Origin: Cohnella luojiensis
GTDB taxonomy: Bacteria; Bacillota; Bacilli; Paenibacillales; Paenibacillaceae
NCBI RefSeq assembly: GCF_004564235.1
Contig: NZ_SOMN01000035.1
Location: forward strand, 1 to 54,929
DNA length: 54,929 nucleotides
Direction of reading: 5' to 3'
Positions 1 through 7,939 of the stretch are shown here, piece by piece (positions within the stretch are counted from its first letter, which is position 1; every line of letters starts with the position of its first letter). A program made the position numbers and the translations under genes. The notes under the pieces are model-generated. The model was not told where the DNA came from. It ran no database searches and was given only the letters and a program-made list of their open reading frames with translations.

Positions 1-1
1 T

Positions 2-100
2 GAAACAGTAGACGAGATAAGAACTGCAGTAAAAAGCTTCACTGAAGAAATAAGCAAAACTCCGATGACAATTATTGATCGGCTTTGTATTAAATTATGA
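2..100 (+). CDS. C-terminal fragment, IS630-like transposase (partial, runs off left edge)
   Basis: An open frame enters from the left edge and ends at a TGA at 98-100, giving 32 residues that finish in IIDRLCIKL. From memory, IS630/Tc1-type transposases often end in a similar (I/V)(I/E)RLC(V/I)K(L/F/M) tail preceded by an acidic helix, which is the basis for the name. Too little is present to see any catalytic DDE residue. It could instead be the end of an unrelated protein. No start is in the window. Confidence 0.4.
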   Translation, partial: ETVDEIRTAVKSFTEEISKTPMTIIDRLCIKL

Positions 101-191
101 TGCCTTCTTTATTGCCGTCTATATAGTACGAACGAAGAGTTTGACGGGGCAATCCGATAATATTTCTACGTTGCGGTAGCATAGGTTTCAC

Positions 192-223
192 AGCAAAATG
201 GCCCACTGGGTCGCCATTTTGCT
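192..223. terminator. Perfect 11-bp hairpin, probable terminator
   Basis: Arms AGCAAAATGGC (192-202) and GCCATTTTGCT (213-223) pair perfectly around a 10-nt loop. The T-tract after it is weak on the + strand. It lies downstream of the transposase-like fragment and downstream of the ParB-like gene on the minus strand, so it may end transcription from either side. Confidence 0.5.
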
Positions 224-244
224 ATGTTTACAACCGATTGAATT

Positions 245-365
245 ATCCGAGGCCGCTCTAAGCGAATTGTTTAGACTGTCTATGACCTTCTAAGGCCCAA
301 CTGGGAGTGGCTTAGAGGCCGTAGATCGATTTGGCCAAACTATATGCCTGCAATGGCTGGGTTCC
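245..365. repeat. Degenerate copy of intergenic repeat family A
   Basis: The stretch GGGAGTGGCTTAGAGGCCGTAG, split over about 303-325, followed by CAAACTATATGCCTGCA, matches the order of elements in the clean family A units at 16946-17075 (GGGAGTGGCT, then GCCGTAG, then CAAACTAAATGCC). A left half with AATTGTTTAGACT resembles the opposite orientation of the same unit. GGCC-CTCTAAGC and GGCTTAGAGGCC also form a long imperfect hairpin. No gene is visible between 101 and 404. Confidence 0.45.
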
Positions 366-404
366 ATCCATCGAGGATTATCGTACCGACATCCGTGCTC
401 GCTC

Positions 405-1532
405 CTACTTAGCTTGCGATGCCATCATGTCCTTCACCGTGCGCCATTCCGCTAGATGCTTCTCCAGGTCGCCGATAAGCGTATCGACGTCCTGAACGAA
501 TTGGTCCCTCTCGACGCCTTCCAACTTAGGCAAATCTTTGGGAGAGAGGTGAGTTGGAGCGGGAAGGGTGCCGAGCAATAAATTAAGCATGCCTTCGATG
601 AAGCTCTCGGAGGGTTGATCGTCCGTAGTCGATGCTTCATCATCTTCCACAACCTCTTCGCGAACCGTCATTAATGCGGCACTAAAGGCAACCGCCGCAA
701 CGTCCTTCGCCATTCCGACAGGTCGTTCGAATGAAGAATTCTCCTGACGCGGACTTCTTTCCTTGCTCTCCGGCATGTCCTTGACGACTTCTTCCTTAGG
801 CTCGGCGCTCTTCGCGCGTTCCTTCTTGTTATGTTCGAATGTCGACCACGTTTCAAGAAGCTGCGGGCCCGTCTTAAATAAGAGCTTGCCCTTGGTCGCT
901 TCGGAAATTTCCTTATCCTTGAACAGCTTCGCTATTCTCTTTACGTCGGGGACGGGCATTTCATCTGCCGCCATGATCAATGCAAGAGAGTCGCGATACT
1001 CCATCGGCAAGTCTTTAAGGGGCATTAACTGGTCTTCGGTTAGCTTATCCTTCCGGATTTCCGTACCGTACACGATTAAAGCACGCACGGCATTGCTGAA
1101 TTTGAGCAAGTCGAGTTTATTCTTGATGTAGGATTCCGGTTTGCCGAGCTTCCCGGACATGTACTTGATCGAGCTGCTGAATTTCGGATCGTTCAGAAGC
1201 TTGTTGAACGCTTCCGCTTCTTCGATCGGGGAGAAGCCTTGCCGTGTCAAATTCTCCGCGATTTGCTCCAAGTAAATTTCCATCTCGTCGGTGACATTGG
1301 AGACGATACAAGGGATCGTGGGGAGTCCAAGCGTTCGGCACGCTTTGTAGCGCCTGTTACCGTAAATGATTTTGTAACGGCCGTCCGGGGTCGTTCTTAC
1401 TTTAATAGGGGATAGCAGTCCGAGCTCCCCGATGCTGCTCATTAATTCCTGAAGCGCTTCTTCGTCGAACTGGTATCTGGGCTGATCCGTATCTTCATCT
1501 ATTAAATGAGTGGGTAGCTGGATAATGTCCAT
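405..1532 (-). CDS. Orphan ParB/Spo0J-like nuclease-fold partition protein
   Basis: 375 residues. Residues about 4-100 form a ParB N-terminal domain: the opening IIQLPTHLI, a helix EEALQELMSSIGELGLLSPI, GNRRYKACRTLG (58-69) where classical ParB has GERRxRA, and ENLTRQGFSPIEEA (93-106) where it has ENxQRxDLxPxEEA. A helix-turn-helix follows at about 118-145. The C-terminal half is charged and ends in an EKHLAEWRTVKDMM helix that may dimerise. The ATG at 1532 follows AGGAGACCACGC. No parA neighbour and no evident parS are seen, so this is more likely an accessory, mobile-element or Noc-like ParB than the chromosomal partition protein. ParB-family N domains bind DNA and usually CTP; the Glu-to-Asn change in the GERR box may alter nucleotide handling. 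Confidence 0.8.
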   Translation of the reverse strand: MDIIQLPTHLIDEDTDQPRYQFDEEALQELMSSIGELGLLSPIKVRTTPDGRYKIIYGNRRYKACRTLGLPTIPCIVSNVTDEMEIYLEQIAENLTRQGFSPIEEAEAFNKLLNDPKFSSSIKYMSGKLGKPESYIKNKLDLLKFSNAVRALIVYGTEIRKDKLTEDQLMPLKDLPMEYRDSLALIMAADEMPVPDVKRIAKLFKDKEISEATKGKLLFKTGPQLLETWSTFEHNKKERAKSAEPKEEVVKDMPESKERSPRQENSSFERPVGMAKDVAAVAFSAALMTVREEVVEDDEASTTDDQPSESFIEGMLNLLLGTLPAPTHLSPKDLPKLEGVERDQFVQDVDTLIGDLEKHLAEWRTVKDMMASQAK

Positions 1533-1659
1533 GCGTGGTCTCCTATCTATCGATTAAGGTCGTTAAAGGATGCTCAATGGGAACATATGTATTATATAAC
1601 AGCGATTGAATCATGGGAATAAAGGCTTTAGAATAGTAAGATCGAGCTAGGAAAAGCAG

Positions 1660-2967
1660 GTGTCCGAAGTGAATTCCTATCATGAAAAATTAACGGTCGA
1701 AGTTAAAGAAGCGAAGAAGGCGAATTTAGTATGGTTAGTCGTTCTGCTAGGCTCCCTGTCTGCGTTCGGCCCATTATCGCTAGATTTGTATTTACCTGCC
1801 TTACCCCAGTTAGCCAACAACCTGCACACGAGTTCCTCCTATGCGCAGCTTAGTTTGACGGCATGCATGATCGGCTTATCCGTGGGACAATTATTCGCCG
1901 GCGCTTTAAGCGACTTTCACGGACGACGGTTACCCTTATTGATCGGATTATTGCTCTATGCGGTATCTTCCATTCTTTGCGCATTTAGCCCGTCGATAGA
2001 AATGTTCGTTGCGTTACGGTTCATCCAGGGGCTAGCCGGTTCGGCTGGAATCGTGATTTCCCGCGCTGTCGTTCGCGATATGTACTCGGGGCCGGAGTTG
2101 ACGAAATTCTTTGCCATGCTGATGCTCGTGAACGGTGCGGCACCGATATTCTCGCCCGTCGTCGGCGGACAATTGCTCAAAGCGATTCCGTGGGAAGGTC
2201 TGTTCGTCGTCTTGGCGGGTTGGGGCGTGCTCACGTTATTGGCCGTTCTGTTCGGTCTGCCGGAAACGTTATCCGCTGGCAATCGTATGACCGGCGGCAT
2301 CCGCGAAACGCTGTCCACCTTCCGCAAGCTTCTCGGTGACAGGTCATTCATGGGGTATGCGCTTGCCCAAGCATTGGTTACCGCGGCCATGTTCGCTTAC
2401 ATCGCGGGTTCGCCTTTTGTGCTGCAGAACATATACGGCGTATCGCCGCAGCTTTTCAGCCTATTCTTCGCCATTAACGGATTTGGAATCATCATTGCCG
2501 GTCAATTGACGGGACGGCTGGCCGGCAAGGTCGGGGAGAGGAAGCTCTTCCTGATCGGGCTCATTATTGCATCGGTTAGCGGGGTTGCTTTACTCGTCAT
2601 GATCGCGCTCTCCTCGGGATTAACCGCGATCTTAGTTCCGCTCTTCTTCGTCGTATCGAGCGTAGGCATCGTTAGTACGACCGGATTCACTCTGGCTATG
2701 CGCAACCATGGTTATGCAGCGGGAAGCGCGGCGGCATTATTGGGGCTTTTGTCTTTCTTGATCGGCGGCATGCTTGCGCCGATCGTCGGAATCGCGGGAA
2801 GCGCTAACGCGCTGCCGATGGGGATCATCATCGCGGCGACCGATGTTGGCGCCATTTTTCTCTATTTTTTCATGATTCGCAGAAAAGGAGTTCGCCATGA
2901 CCATACAATCCCAACGCGATATCGAGCAATTAATGAAGATTGGAAGAATCGTCGCCCTTACGATTAA
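1660..2967 (+). CDS. Bcr/CflA-family MFS drug exporter
   Basis: 435 residues with about 12 hydrophobic segments. The SLDLYLPALP motif at 40-49 is typical of the Bcr/CflA (DHA1) group, and GALSDFHGRR (81-90) is the cytoplasmic loop 2-3 MFS motif A. Family members export drugs such as bicyclomycin or chloramphenicol, or dipeptides and cysteine, by proton antiport; the substrate here is not predictable. The GTG at 1660 follows GAGCTAGGAAAAGCAG. The last ~25 residues, after FFMIRRKGV, are hydrophilic and overlap the next gene by 71 bases, suggesting either a recent loss of the original stop or a genuine overlap. Probably co-transcribed with the downstream aminopeptidase gene. Confidence 0.85.
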   Translation: MSEVNSYHEKLTVEVKEAKKANLVWLVVLLGSLSAFGPLSLDLYLPALPQLANNLHTSSSYAQLSLTACMIGLSVGQLFAGALSDFHGRRLPLLIGLLLYAVSSILCAFSPSIEMFVALRFIQGLAGSAGIVISRAVVRDMYSGPELTKFFAMLMLVNGAAPIFSPVVGGQLLKAIPWEGLFVVLAGWGVLTLLAVLFGLPETLSAGNRMTGGIRETLSTFRKLLGDRSFMGYALAQALVTAAMFAYIAGSPFVLQNIYGVSPQLFSLFFAINGFGIIIAGQLTGRLAGKVGERKLFLIGLIIASVSGVALLVMIALSSGLTAILVPLFFVVSSVGIVSTTGFTLAMRNHGYAAGSAAALLGLLSFLIGGMLAPIVGIAGSANALPMGIIIAATDVGAIFLYFFMIRRKGVRHDHTIPTRYRAINEDWKNRRPYD

Positions 2968-3643
2968 GGAAATGAAGAGCAGCATAGAACCGGGAATGAC
3001 AACCGGACAATTGGATCAGGTCGGGAAAGATGTGCTTTCCCGGTACGGTGCCGTTTCGGCTCCCATGAAAGACGTTGGTTTCCCTGCGCACACTTGCATA
3101 AGCGTTAACGAAGAGGTGGCTCACGGAATTCCCGGAAACCGGGTCATCCGTGCAGGGGATCTCGTCAACATAGACGTCTCGGCCGAACTCGACGGGTATT
3201 ATGCCGATGCGGGCGAATCTTTTCAGATATCTCCGATTACGACCGATGTGAACAACCTATGCGAGTATACGTATTCCACGATGATGAAAGCGATCTCCGG
3301 TTTGAAGGCGGGCGTAAAGCTCAATGAAGTCGGCAGAATCATACAAGGCGAAGCGAGGAAAGGCGGTTATAAGGTAGTTGAAAACTTATGCAGCCACGGA
3401 GTCGGTCGGAGTTTGCATGAAGAGCCATACGAAATCCTTCCTTATTACGAGCAGCGGGACAGGAGAGTGTTAAAGGCGGGTCAAGTCATAACCATCGAGC
3501 CTTTCTTATCCACAGGAGCAACCTATGTAATGGAACAAGCGGACGGTTGGACGCTGACGGTTCCCGACCGCAGCCGCGTAGCTCAACACGAGCATACGAT
3601 CATCATCACGAATCATAAGCCTATAATCGTTACCGCATGCTAA
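2897..3643 (+). CDS. map: Type I methionine aminopeptidase
   Basis: 248 residues, the usual length for bacterial type I enzymes without an N-terminal extension. The five metal ligands are visible: D93 (NIDVS), D104 (YYADAG), H167 (CSHGVG), E201 (TIEPF) and E232 (QHEHT); H76 (EVAHG) is the substrate-site histidine. The protein removes the initiator Met from nascent chains in the cytoplasm. ATG 2897 follows AGAAAAGGAGTTCGCC. It is not in the secY-adk-map-infA context of the housekeeping copy, so it is likely a second Map like B. subtilis YflG. It starts inside the end of the exporter gene in another frame. Confidence 0.92.
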   Translation: MTIQSQRDIEQLMKIGRIVALTIKEMKSSIEPGMTTGQLDQVGKDVLSRYGAVSAPMKDVGFPAHTCISVNEEVAHGIPGNRVIRAGDLVNIDVSAELDGYYADAGESFQISPITTDVNNLCEYTYSTMMKAISGLKAGVKLNEVGRIIQGEARKGGYKVVENLCSHGVGRSLHEEPYEILPYYEQRDRRVLKAGQVITIEPFLSTGATYVMEQADGWTLTVPDRSRVAQHEHTIIITNHKPIIVTAC

Positions 3644-3675
3644 GAAAATGTCTAGCGGAGTAGGGGGAAGAGCCG

Positions 3676-4467
3676 ATGGTTAGGAAAATAACCTCGATCG
3701 CGGCAGTCGTCTTAATGATGCTTGCGACGGTAGGATGCGGGGGAAATCGTTCGGACTCTTCGTCGCAGACGGAATTGATCATATCCGCGGCTGCTAGCTT
3801 GACGGATAGCCTGATAGAAATCCAAGCGTTATATGAGAAGGATCACGGCGATGTCCGATTAATCTTTAACTTCGGTTCATCGGGTACTCTTCAGCAACAG
3901 ATCGAACAAGGCGCTCCCGCGGATCTATTCCTGTCTGCCGGGAAGAAACAGATGAAGGCTCTTGTCGATAAGAAATTGATTGAAGCGGAGCAGCAAACCG
4001 GGTTGTTGCGGAATGAGCTCGTGGTAGTCGTATCTGTAAACAAGCATGAAAAGGTTAGTTCCATGGGTGACCTAATTAAACCGGAGTTCGGGAAGCTGGC
4101 TCTTGGGGAACCGGAAACCGTGCCGGCGGGCACTTATACGAAGGAGTCTTTGGAGCATGATAGGCTATGGGATCAACTGCAACCAAAGCTTGTCTATGCG
4201 AAGGATGTGCGCCAGGTACTGACTTACGTGGAATCGGGCAATGCCGACGCGGGTTTCGTTTACAAGACGGACGCATTTTCTTCCAAGAAGGTAACTATTG
4301 CTTCCGTTATTGATCCGAGCAGTCATAGTCCCATCGAATACCCAGTCGGAATCGTGAAGGCGACGAAGTATCCGGAGGAAGCCCAACAATTCTATGCCTT
4401 TTTGCAGAGCGGTGAGACTCGGGAAATATTTGCGAAGTTCGGTTTCAGCAATCCTGCCAACGAATAA
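3676..4467 (+). CDS. modA: Molybdate ABC transporter substrate-binding lipoprotein ModA
   Basis: 263 residues. An N-terminal signal ends in the lipobox TVGC with the lipid-anchored Cys at 21. SAAASLTD (37-44), NFGSSGTLQQQIEQGAPADLF and the late YVESGNADAGFVY are characteristic of ModA-type periplasmic-fold proteins that bind molybdate or tungstate. ATG 3676 is preceded by AGGGGGAAGAGCCG. No modB or modC permease or ATPase genes follow; the next gene encodes RNase H. It would therefore have to work with a permease encoded elsewhere. A molybdopterin enzyme (32410-34449) and a MoaD-like protein are present about 28 kb away. Confidence 0.9.
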   Translation: MVRKITSIAAVVLMMLATVGCGGNRSDSSSQTELIISAAASLTDSLIEIQALYEKDHGDVRLIFNFGSSGTLQQQIEQGAPADLFLSAGKKQMKALVDKKLIEAEQQTGLLRNELVVVVSVNKHEKVSSMGDLIKPEFGKLALGEPETVPAGTYTKESLEHDRLWDQLQPKLVYAKDVRQVLTYVESGNADAGFVYKTDAFSSKKVTIASVIDPSSHSPIEYPVGIVKATKYPEEAQQFYAFLQSGETREIFAKFGFSNPANE

Positions 4468-4487
4468 CGAAATGAGGTACATATTAG

Positions 4488-5141
4488 ATGGCGAAACAGA
4501 AATTCTACGTCGTATGGGTGGGCAGAAAACCTGGCGTATACGCGAGTTGGTCGGATTGCCAGGAACAAATCAATAAGTTCGACGATGCGAAGTTTAAGTC
4601 CTATGAAACGAAAGCGGCAGCGGACTTAGCTTATAAAGAAGGCTGGAAGAAGCATTGGGGGAGCGACAAAACGGTCAGCTCTAGCGCTGGCGGCAGCTTT
4701 AAGCCCAAATCCTCCGGCATTGAAACGACCGAGGAGATCGACTACGACAGCATCTCCGTAGACGTTGGGACAAGCGGCAATCCGGGACCAGTCGAATATA
4801 AGGGAGTGGATACGAAGACGGGCGAGGTCATTTTCTCCATGGGGCCGATCCGGAAGGGGACGAACAACCTCGGGGAGTTTCTGGCCATCGTTCATGGGCT
4901 GGCTTATTTGCAAAAAATCGGCAGCGACAAAACCGTCTACAGCGACTCGGTGAACGCGTTAAAATGGGTCAAGCAGAAGGCTGTGTCCTCCACGTTAGCG
5001 AGAGACGAGACGACGAAGGAAATATGGGATTTGGTCGACCGCGCGGTCCATTGGCTGAAGACAAACAAATATCCGAACAAAGTCATGAAGTGGCAGACCA
5101 AGCAATGGGGCGAAATAAAGGCCGATTATGGGCGAAAATAA
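4488..5141 (+). CDS. rnhA: Ribonuclease H with viroplasmin (hybrid-binding) N-terminal domain
   Basis: 217 residues. Residues 1-50 (KFYVVWVGRKPGVY...SWSDC...FKSYETKAAADLAY) are a caulimovirus viroplasmin/RNase H1 hybrid-binding domain that grips RNA-DNA hybrids. A Ser/Gly linker precedes an RNase H fold with acidic residues D92 (SVDVGTSGNPG), E130 (NNLGEF), D153 (VYSDS) and D213 (KADYGRK), the expected DEDD set. It cleaves RNA in RNA-DNA hybrids such as primers and R-loops. ATG 4488 follows AAATGAGGTACATATTAG. It sits 20 bases after modA, probably by chance; a hairpin region follows at 5247-5324. Confidence 0.92.
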   Translation: MAKQKFYVVWVGRKPGVYASWSDCQEQINKFDDAKFKSYETKAAADLAYKEGWKKHWGSDKTVSSSAGGSFKPKSSGIETTEEIDYDSISVDVGTSGNPGPVEYKGVDTKTGEVIFSMGPIRKGTNNLGEFLAIVHGLAYLQKIGSDKTVYSDSVNALKWVKQKAVSSTLARDETTKEIWDLVDRAVHWLKTNKYPNKVMKWQTKQWGEIKADYGRK

Positions 5142-5291
5142 AGAAGAAGTAAGCCTTCAAAATAACTTGGTTAGTACCCCAGCGCTATAGCATGTGGCGC
5201 GAAGGCACCTTTTTTGACTGTCCCGCGCGAAATGCTCCGGTATCGAAGGCTGCCGTTGCGGCAGCCTAAGCCCGCCGTTATCCGAATACGA

Positions 5292-5324
5292 AACAACCTC
5301 CGGTCGCGTTGACCGGAGGTTGTT
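5292..5324. terminator. Bidirectional intrinsic terminator
   Basis: A perfect 14-bp stem, AACAACCTCCGGTC (5292-5305) with GACCGGAGGTTGTT (5311-5324), around a 5-nt loop. It lies between the RNase H gene (+) and the minus-strand 5'-nucleotidase remnant whose stop is at 5345. A smaller hairpin, AGGCTGCC/GGCAGCCT, lies just upstream at 5247-5267. Confidence 0.75.
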
Positions 5325-5344
5325 CTTATTCATGCTATTATGCC

Positions 5345-5570
5345 TTAATTAACCTTGGTGAAACGGCCTTCGATTTTCGCCGTAATCGAACCGCTGGCGA
5401 ATTTCGCTTTGATGTACGCAATCGTAGCATCAAGGTCTACCGGACCCGCTTCGCGGTTCGTTCCTTTCGTTAGAACCGTATATCCGTCGCCGCCCGTCGC
5501 CATGAAGTCGTTCACGACGATGGTGTAGGAAGCCGCATCGTCCAAGAAAGTGCCATCTGCTTTCGGCTTC
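5345..5570 (-). pseudogene. C-terminal remnant of a 5'-nucleotidase/UDP-sugar hydrolase
   Basis: Only the last ~75 residues survive. They contain DAASYTIVVNDFMATGGDGYTVL, divided here as DAASYTIVVND and FMATGGDGYTVL, which matches the substrate-binding C-terminal domain of secreted 5'-nucleotidases (usual form Y.VVTNDFLA.GGDGY). An in-frame TAG lies just upstream of the recognisable part, and nothing of the metallophosphatase domain is found before the methyltransferase gene. The frame ends in KVN-stop and is followed by the terminator at 5292-5324, which was probably its own. It is a 3' gene stump left by a deletion or by insertion of the AT-rich DNA that follows. Confidence 0.8.
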
Positions 5571-5745
5571 TACCATTCTCCCAATCATCCTTTCGGTTAC
5601 AAAACATAATAAGCAGTGATGAATCTATTAAAACATATTTATATCAACTTGGCGTTAAAAAAAACAATATAATAATCCCAATTTTGTTGAATATTAGGAA
5701 ATGAAATCAATGAATCAATCTTTATTCGTAAAAATCACCAAAACA

Positions 5746-5792
5746 AATGGCGTGTCCACCGATGAATCGTTAAATTCAGGTGTCACGCCATT
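5746..5792. terminator. Terminator of the methyltransferase gene
   Basis: AATGGCGTG (5746-5754) pairs with CACGCCATT (5784-5792), extended inward by CCACC/GGTG. On the minus strand it is followed by TTTGTTTTGG. It lies 23 bases beyond the methyltransferase stop. The DNA from 5571 to 5745 is AT-rich and shows no gene. Confidence 0.7.
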
Positions 5793-5814
5793 CTCTTTTG
5801 TCTATTAAACAGAT

Positions 5815-6759
5815 TTATAGCTTTGCATTGCGATCCCAGAAAACTCCTTCGGAATAGCCTTGGATGGCCGTGTCGCGGTCGGCCAGTTCTAGCCGTTTCT
5901 CGGTAAGGCAACAGTAAGCTTCATCGATTTCGACAGCAACATATCTCCTGTTCAACTTCTTGGCGACGACGGAAGTCGTTCCCGCTCCGCTGAAAGGATC
6001 AAACACGACGTCGTTCGCGTCGGAGCTTGCCAGAATAATCTTGGCGAGCAGCTTCTCCGGCTTCTGCGTGGGGTGATCCGTGTTCTCCGGCATCGACCAG
6101 AACGGGACAGTAAGGTCCGTCCACAAATTGGACGGGTGCGTAAGCCTGAATTTCCCGTCGGAGCCGTCGTCCCAATCTTTGGGCTTGCCTTCCTCCGTTC
6201 GGTAGGGGGCGATGACCTTGCGCTTCACCTTAACTCGATCCACGTAAAACTTATAATCGCCGGATTTCGTGCAGTGCCAAATGTCTTCAGAGGCGTTCTT
6301 CCAATTGGCGAGCGCTCCCCGGCCTTTTTCGCGTTCCCAGGTAATCCGGTTGATGACATTTAAATATTTGGAGGCGACTTCGAAGATTGCATGGCTCGAT
6401 CGCCAATCGCCGCATATGTAGACCGTCGAATGGGGCTTCAATATACGAATGATTCTGGAAAACCAGGCGTCCAGCCAGTCGATATATTGTTGATTATTCA
6501 TTTGGTTAAATGTCTTGCCGTTAAAAGTTTTCGTTAAATTATAGGGAGGATCGACGAAGAGGAGATCGACGAATCCATCCGGCAGGTAATCGATCGCGTC
6601 GAACAAGTCCTGGTTGATCGTGCGGTCGATAATCTCTTCCGGCTTGGCTTTAGCGGTTAACTTAACCAATCTCGCCCCGTACTTGTTTCTCTCGGAGTCG
6701 TCCAGCGTAATCGTTCGGTTTCTTTCCGCTCTCTTCTTTTCGTTATCCGACACTGACAC
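5815..6759 (-). CDS. Beta-class site-specific DNA methyltransferase (N6-adenine or N4-cytosine)
   Basis: 314 residues. The catalytic motif IV DPPYN is at 70-74 and the AdoMet-binding motif I FDPFSGAGTT at 253-262, so the order IV then I places it in the beta class. HPTQKPEKLL just before motif I and YVAVEID after it are also typical. It transfers a methyl group from S-adenosylmethionine to an adenine or cytosine amino group. The GTG at 6759 follows TAGGCGGTGAATACCC. No restriction endonuclease is adjacent: one side is a gene stump, the other an HExxH protein. It is therefore an orphan enzyme or half of a lost restriction system; the target site is not predictable. Confidence 0.9.
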   Translation of the reverse strand: MSVSDNEKKRAERNRTITLDDSERNKYGARLVKLTAKAKPEEIIDRTINQDLFDAIDYLPDGFVDLLFVDPPYNLTKTFNGKTFNQMNNQQYIDWLDAWFSRIIRILKPHSTVYICGDWRSSHAIFEVASKYLNVINRITWEREKGRGALANWKNASEDIWHCTKSGDYKFYVDRVKVKRKVIAPYRTEEGKPKDWDDGSDGKFRLTHPSNLWTDLTVPFWSMPENTDHPTQKPEKLLAKIILASSDANDVVFDPFSGAGTTSVVAKKLNRRYVAVEIDEAYCCLTEKRLELADRDTAIQGYSEGVFWDRNAKL

Positions 6760-6866
6760 GGGTATTCACCGCCTAATCTATTAGCTTCGGGCTAGTTCCA
6801 TTATAATAGGATAGTTAATCTCTTTCACTCGTAAACTGAAATTTCATAAAGAGGAGAATCGCCGAA

Positions 6867-7778
6867 TTGAACAAGGGAGAACTATCATATCACGGAAAAA
6901 AAGACGTTCATAGCAATTATGCCGGAGGAATGGTTGAGGGAATTAATCATTATACCTTAAGCATGGGAGTCGGAGAACACATTAATATTTATGTTACCGA
7001 CAATTACGAATTGCAATTCGGAAAAGGATACTCCTATGAAGAGATTGGTAATATGCTGGAGTCCATTGAAGAAAAAAGAGGATTCAAACCTTACGAATTG
7101 CCTAACTCCGCGCTAGAAATTTACTTCTATACGAACGATTCCAACACTTCTCTTCCCGCGGATAGGCAAGCCGCTACCGGGGCATGGGTCTCAAACACGG
7201 GAGCCGGAATGCCTAACGAAATCATATTAAACGGAAGTCTTCTTTATCGGGATCATCGGCAAACTATCGTGCATGAGCTGAGTCATTATTTTGACAATCA
7301 ATCGTATTTTGTCATGAACAAAGGTACTTACTGCAATTACGGGGGAGAAAATTATTATTTTTGGTTATCGGAAGGAGCGGCGGAGTATTGCTCGTGCTAC
7401 TTTTATCCCTATCCCACAAATGATAAAAACAATTTGGTCACTTTTGGATTTGAAAGTAAAGAATCTATCATTAGATACTGTGAGCAGCAAAAGAATGGGC
7501 GTAAGGACGTATTAGACAGCATACCTTTAAAATCGTTCGCTGATATTGTTAGTTCCAGCAACAGAAATTACGGTGTGATTCTGGCATTATACCGGTATAT
7601 CGCCGATGAGTATGGGATAACGAGTTTGAATTCTTTTACCAGGTATATTGCAGAGAAATTCACTGAATCAAGTCCTATTTCGGCTTGGGATAGAGAGGAT
7701 ACCGCGAGGAAGTTCTTTAATAAGACTGAGCCTGAGATTTTGGGAGATTGGCTCGCATTTTATAACTATTTTAAATGA
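6867..7778 (+). CDS. Putative zincin metallopeptidase (HELSH / WLSEGAAEY)
   Basis: 303 residues. HELSH at 136-140 supplies two zinc-binding His and the catalytic Glu; WLSEGAAEY with E169 is the likely third ligand, the arrangement of gluzincins of the peptidase MA clan. No signal peptide or membrane segment is visible, so it may act in the cytoplasm or leave by another route. The TTG at 6867 follows AAAGAGGAGAATCGCCGAA. The gene is visibly AT-richer than its neighbours with many AAT, TAT and AAA codons, suggesting transfer. It is divergent from the methyltransferase gene, so the two could share a promoter region, but a functional link is only a guess. Confidence 0.75.
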   Translation: MNKGELSYHGKKDVHSNYAGGMVEGINHYTLSMGVGEHINIYVTDNYELQFGKGYSYEEIGNMLESIEEKRGFKPYELPNSALEIYFYTNDSNTSLPADRQAATGAWVSNTGAGMPNEIILNGSLLYRDHRQTIVHELSHYFDNQSYFVMNKGTYCNYGGENYYFWLSEGAAEYCSCYFYPYPTNDKNNLVTFGFESKESIIRYCEQQKNGRKDVLDSIPLKSFADIVSSSNRNYGVILALYRYIADEYGITSLNSFTRYIAEKFTESSPISAWDREDTARKFFNKTEPEILGDWLAFYNYFK

Positions 7779-7939
7779 TCAAATATTATGAAGTAGCTAT
7801 CCAATTAGAATTGTTTAAAGTTCAGATAAAAGTCATTTCGTGTCATGTTTCATAACATGGGAGAAAGTTTTAGTTGCCAAATGAAACGGACTACTGCTAA
7901 ACTTTTAATAATATTGAATAGTGCCTAGGGGGAAGTAAT

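Noticed and set aside
5815..7778. Complete restriction-modification system
   Set aside because: No endonuclease gene is adjacent; the HExxH motif of the neighbour is a zinc peptidase motif, not a nuclease motif.
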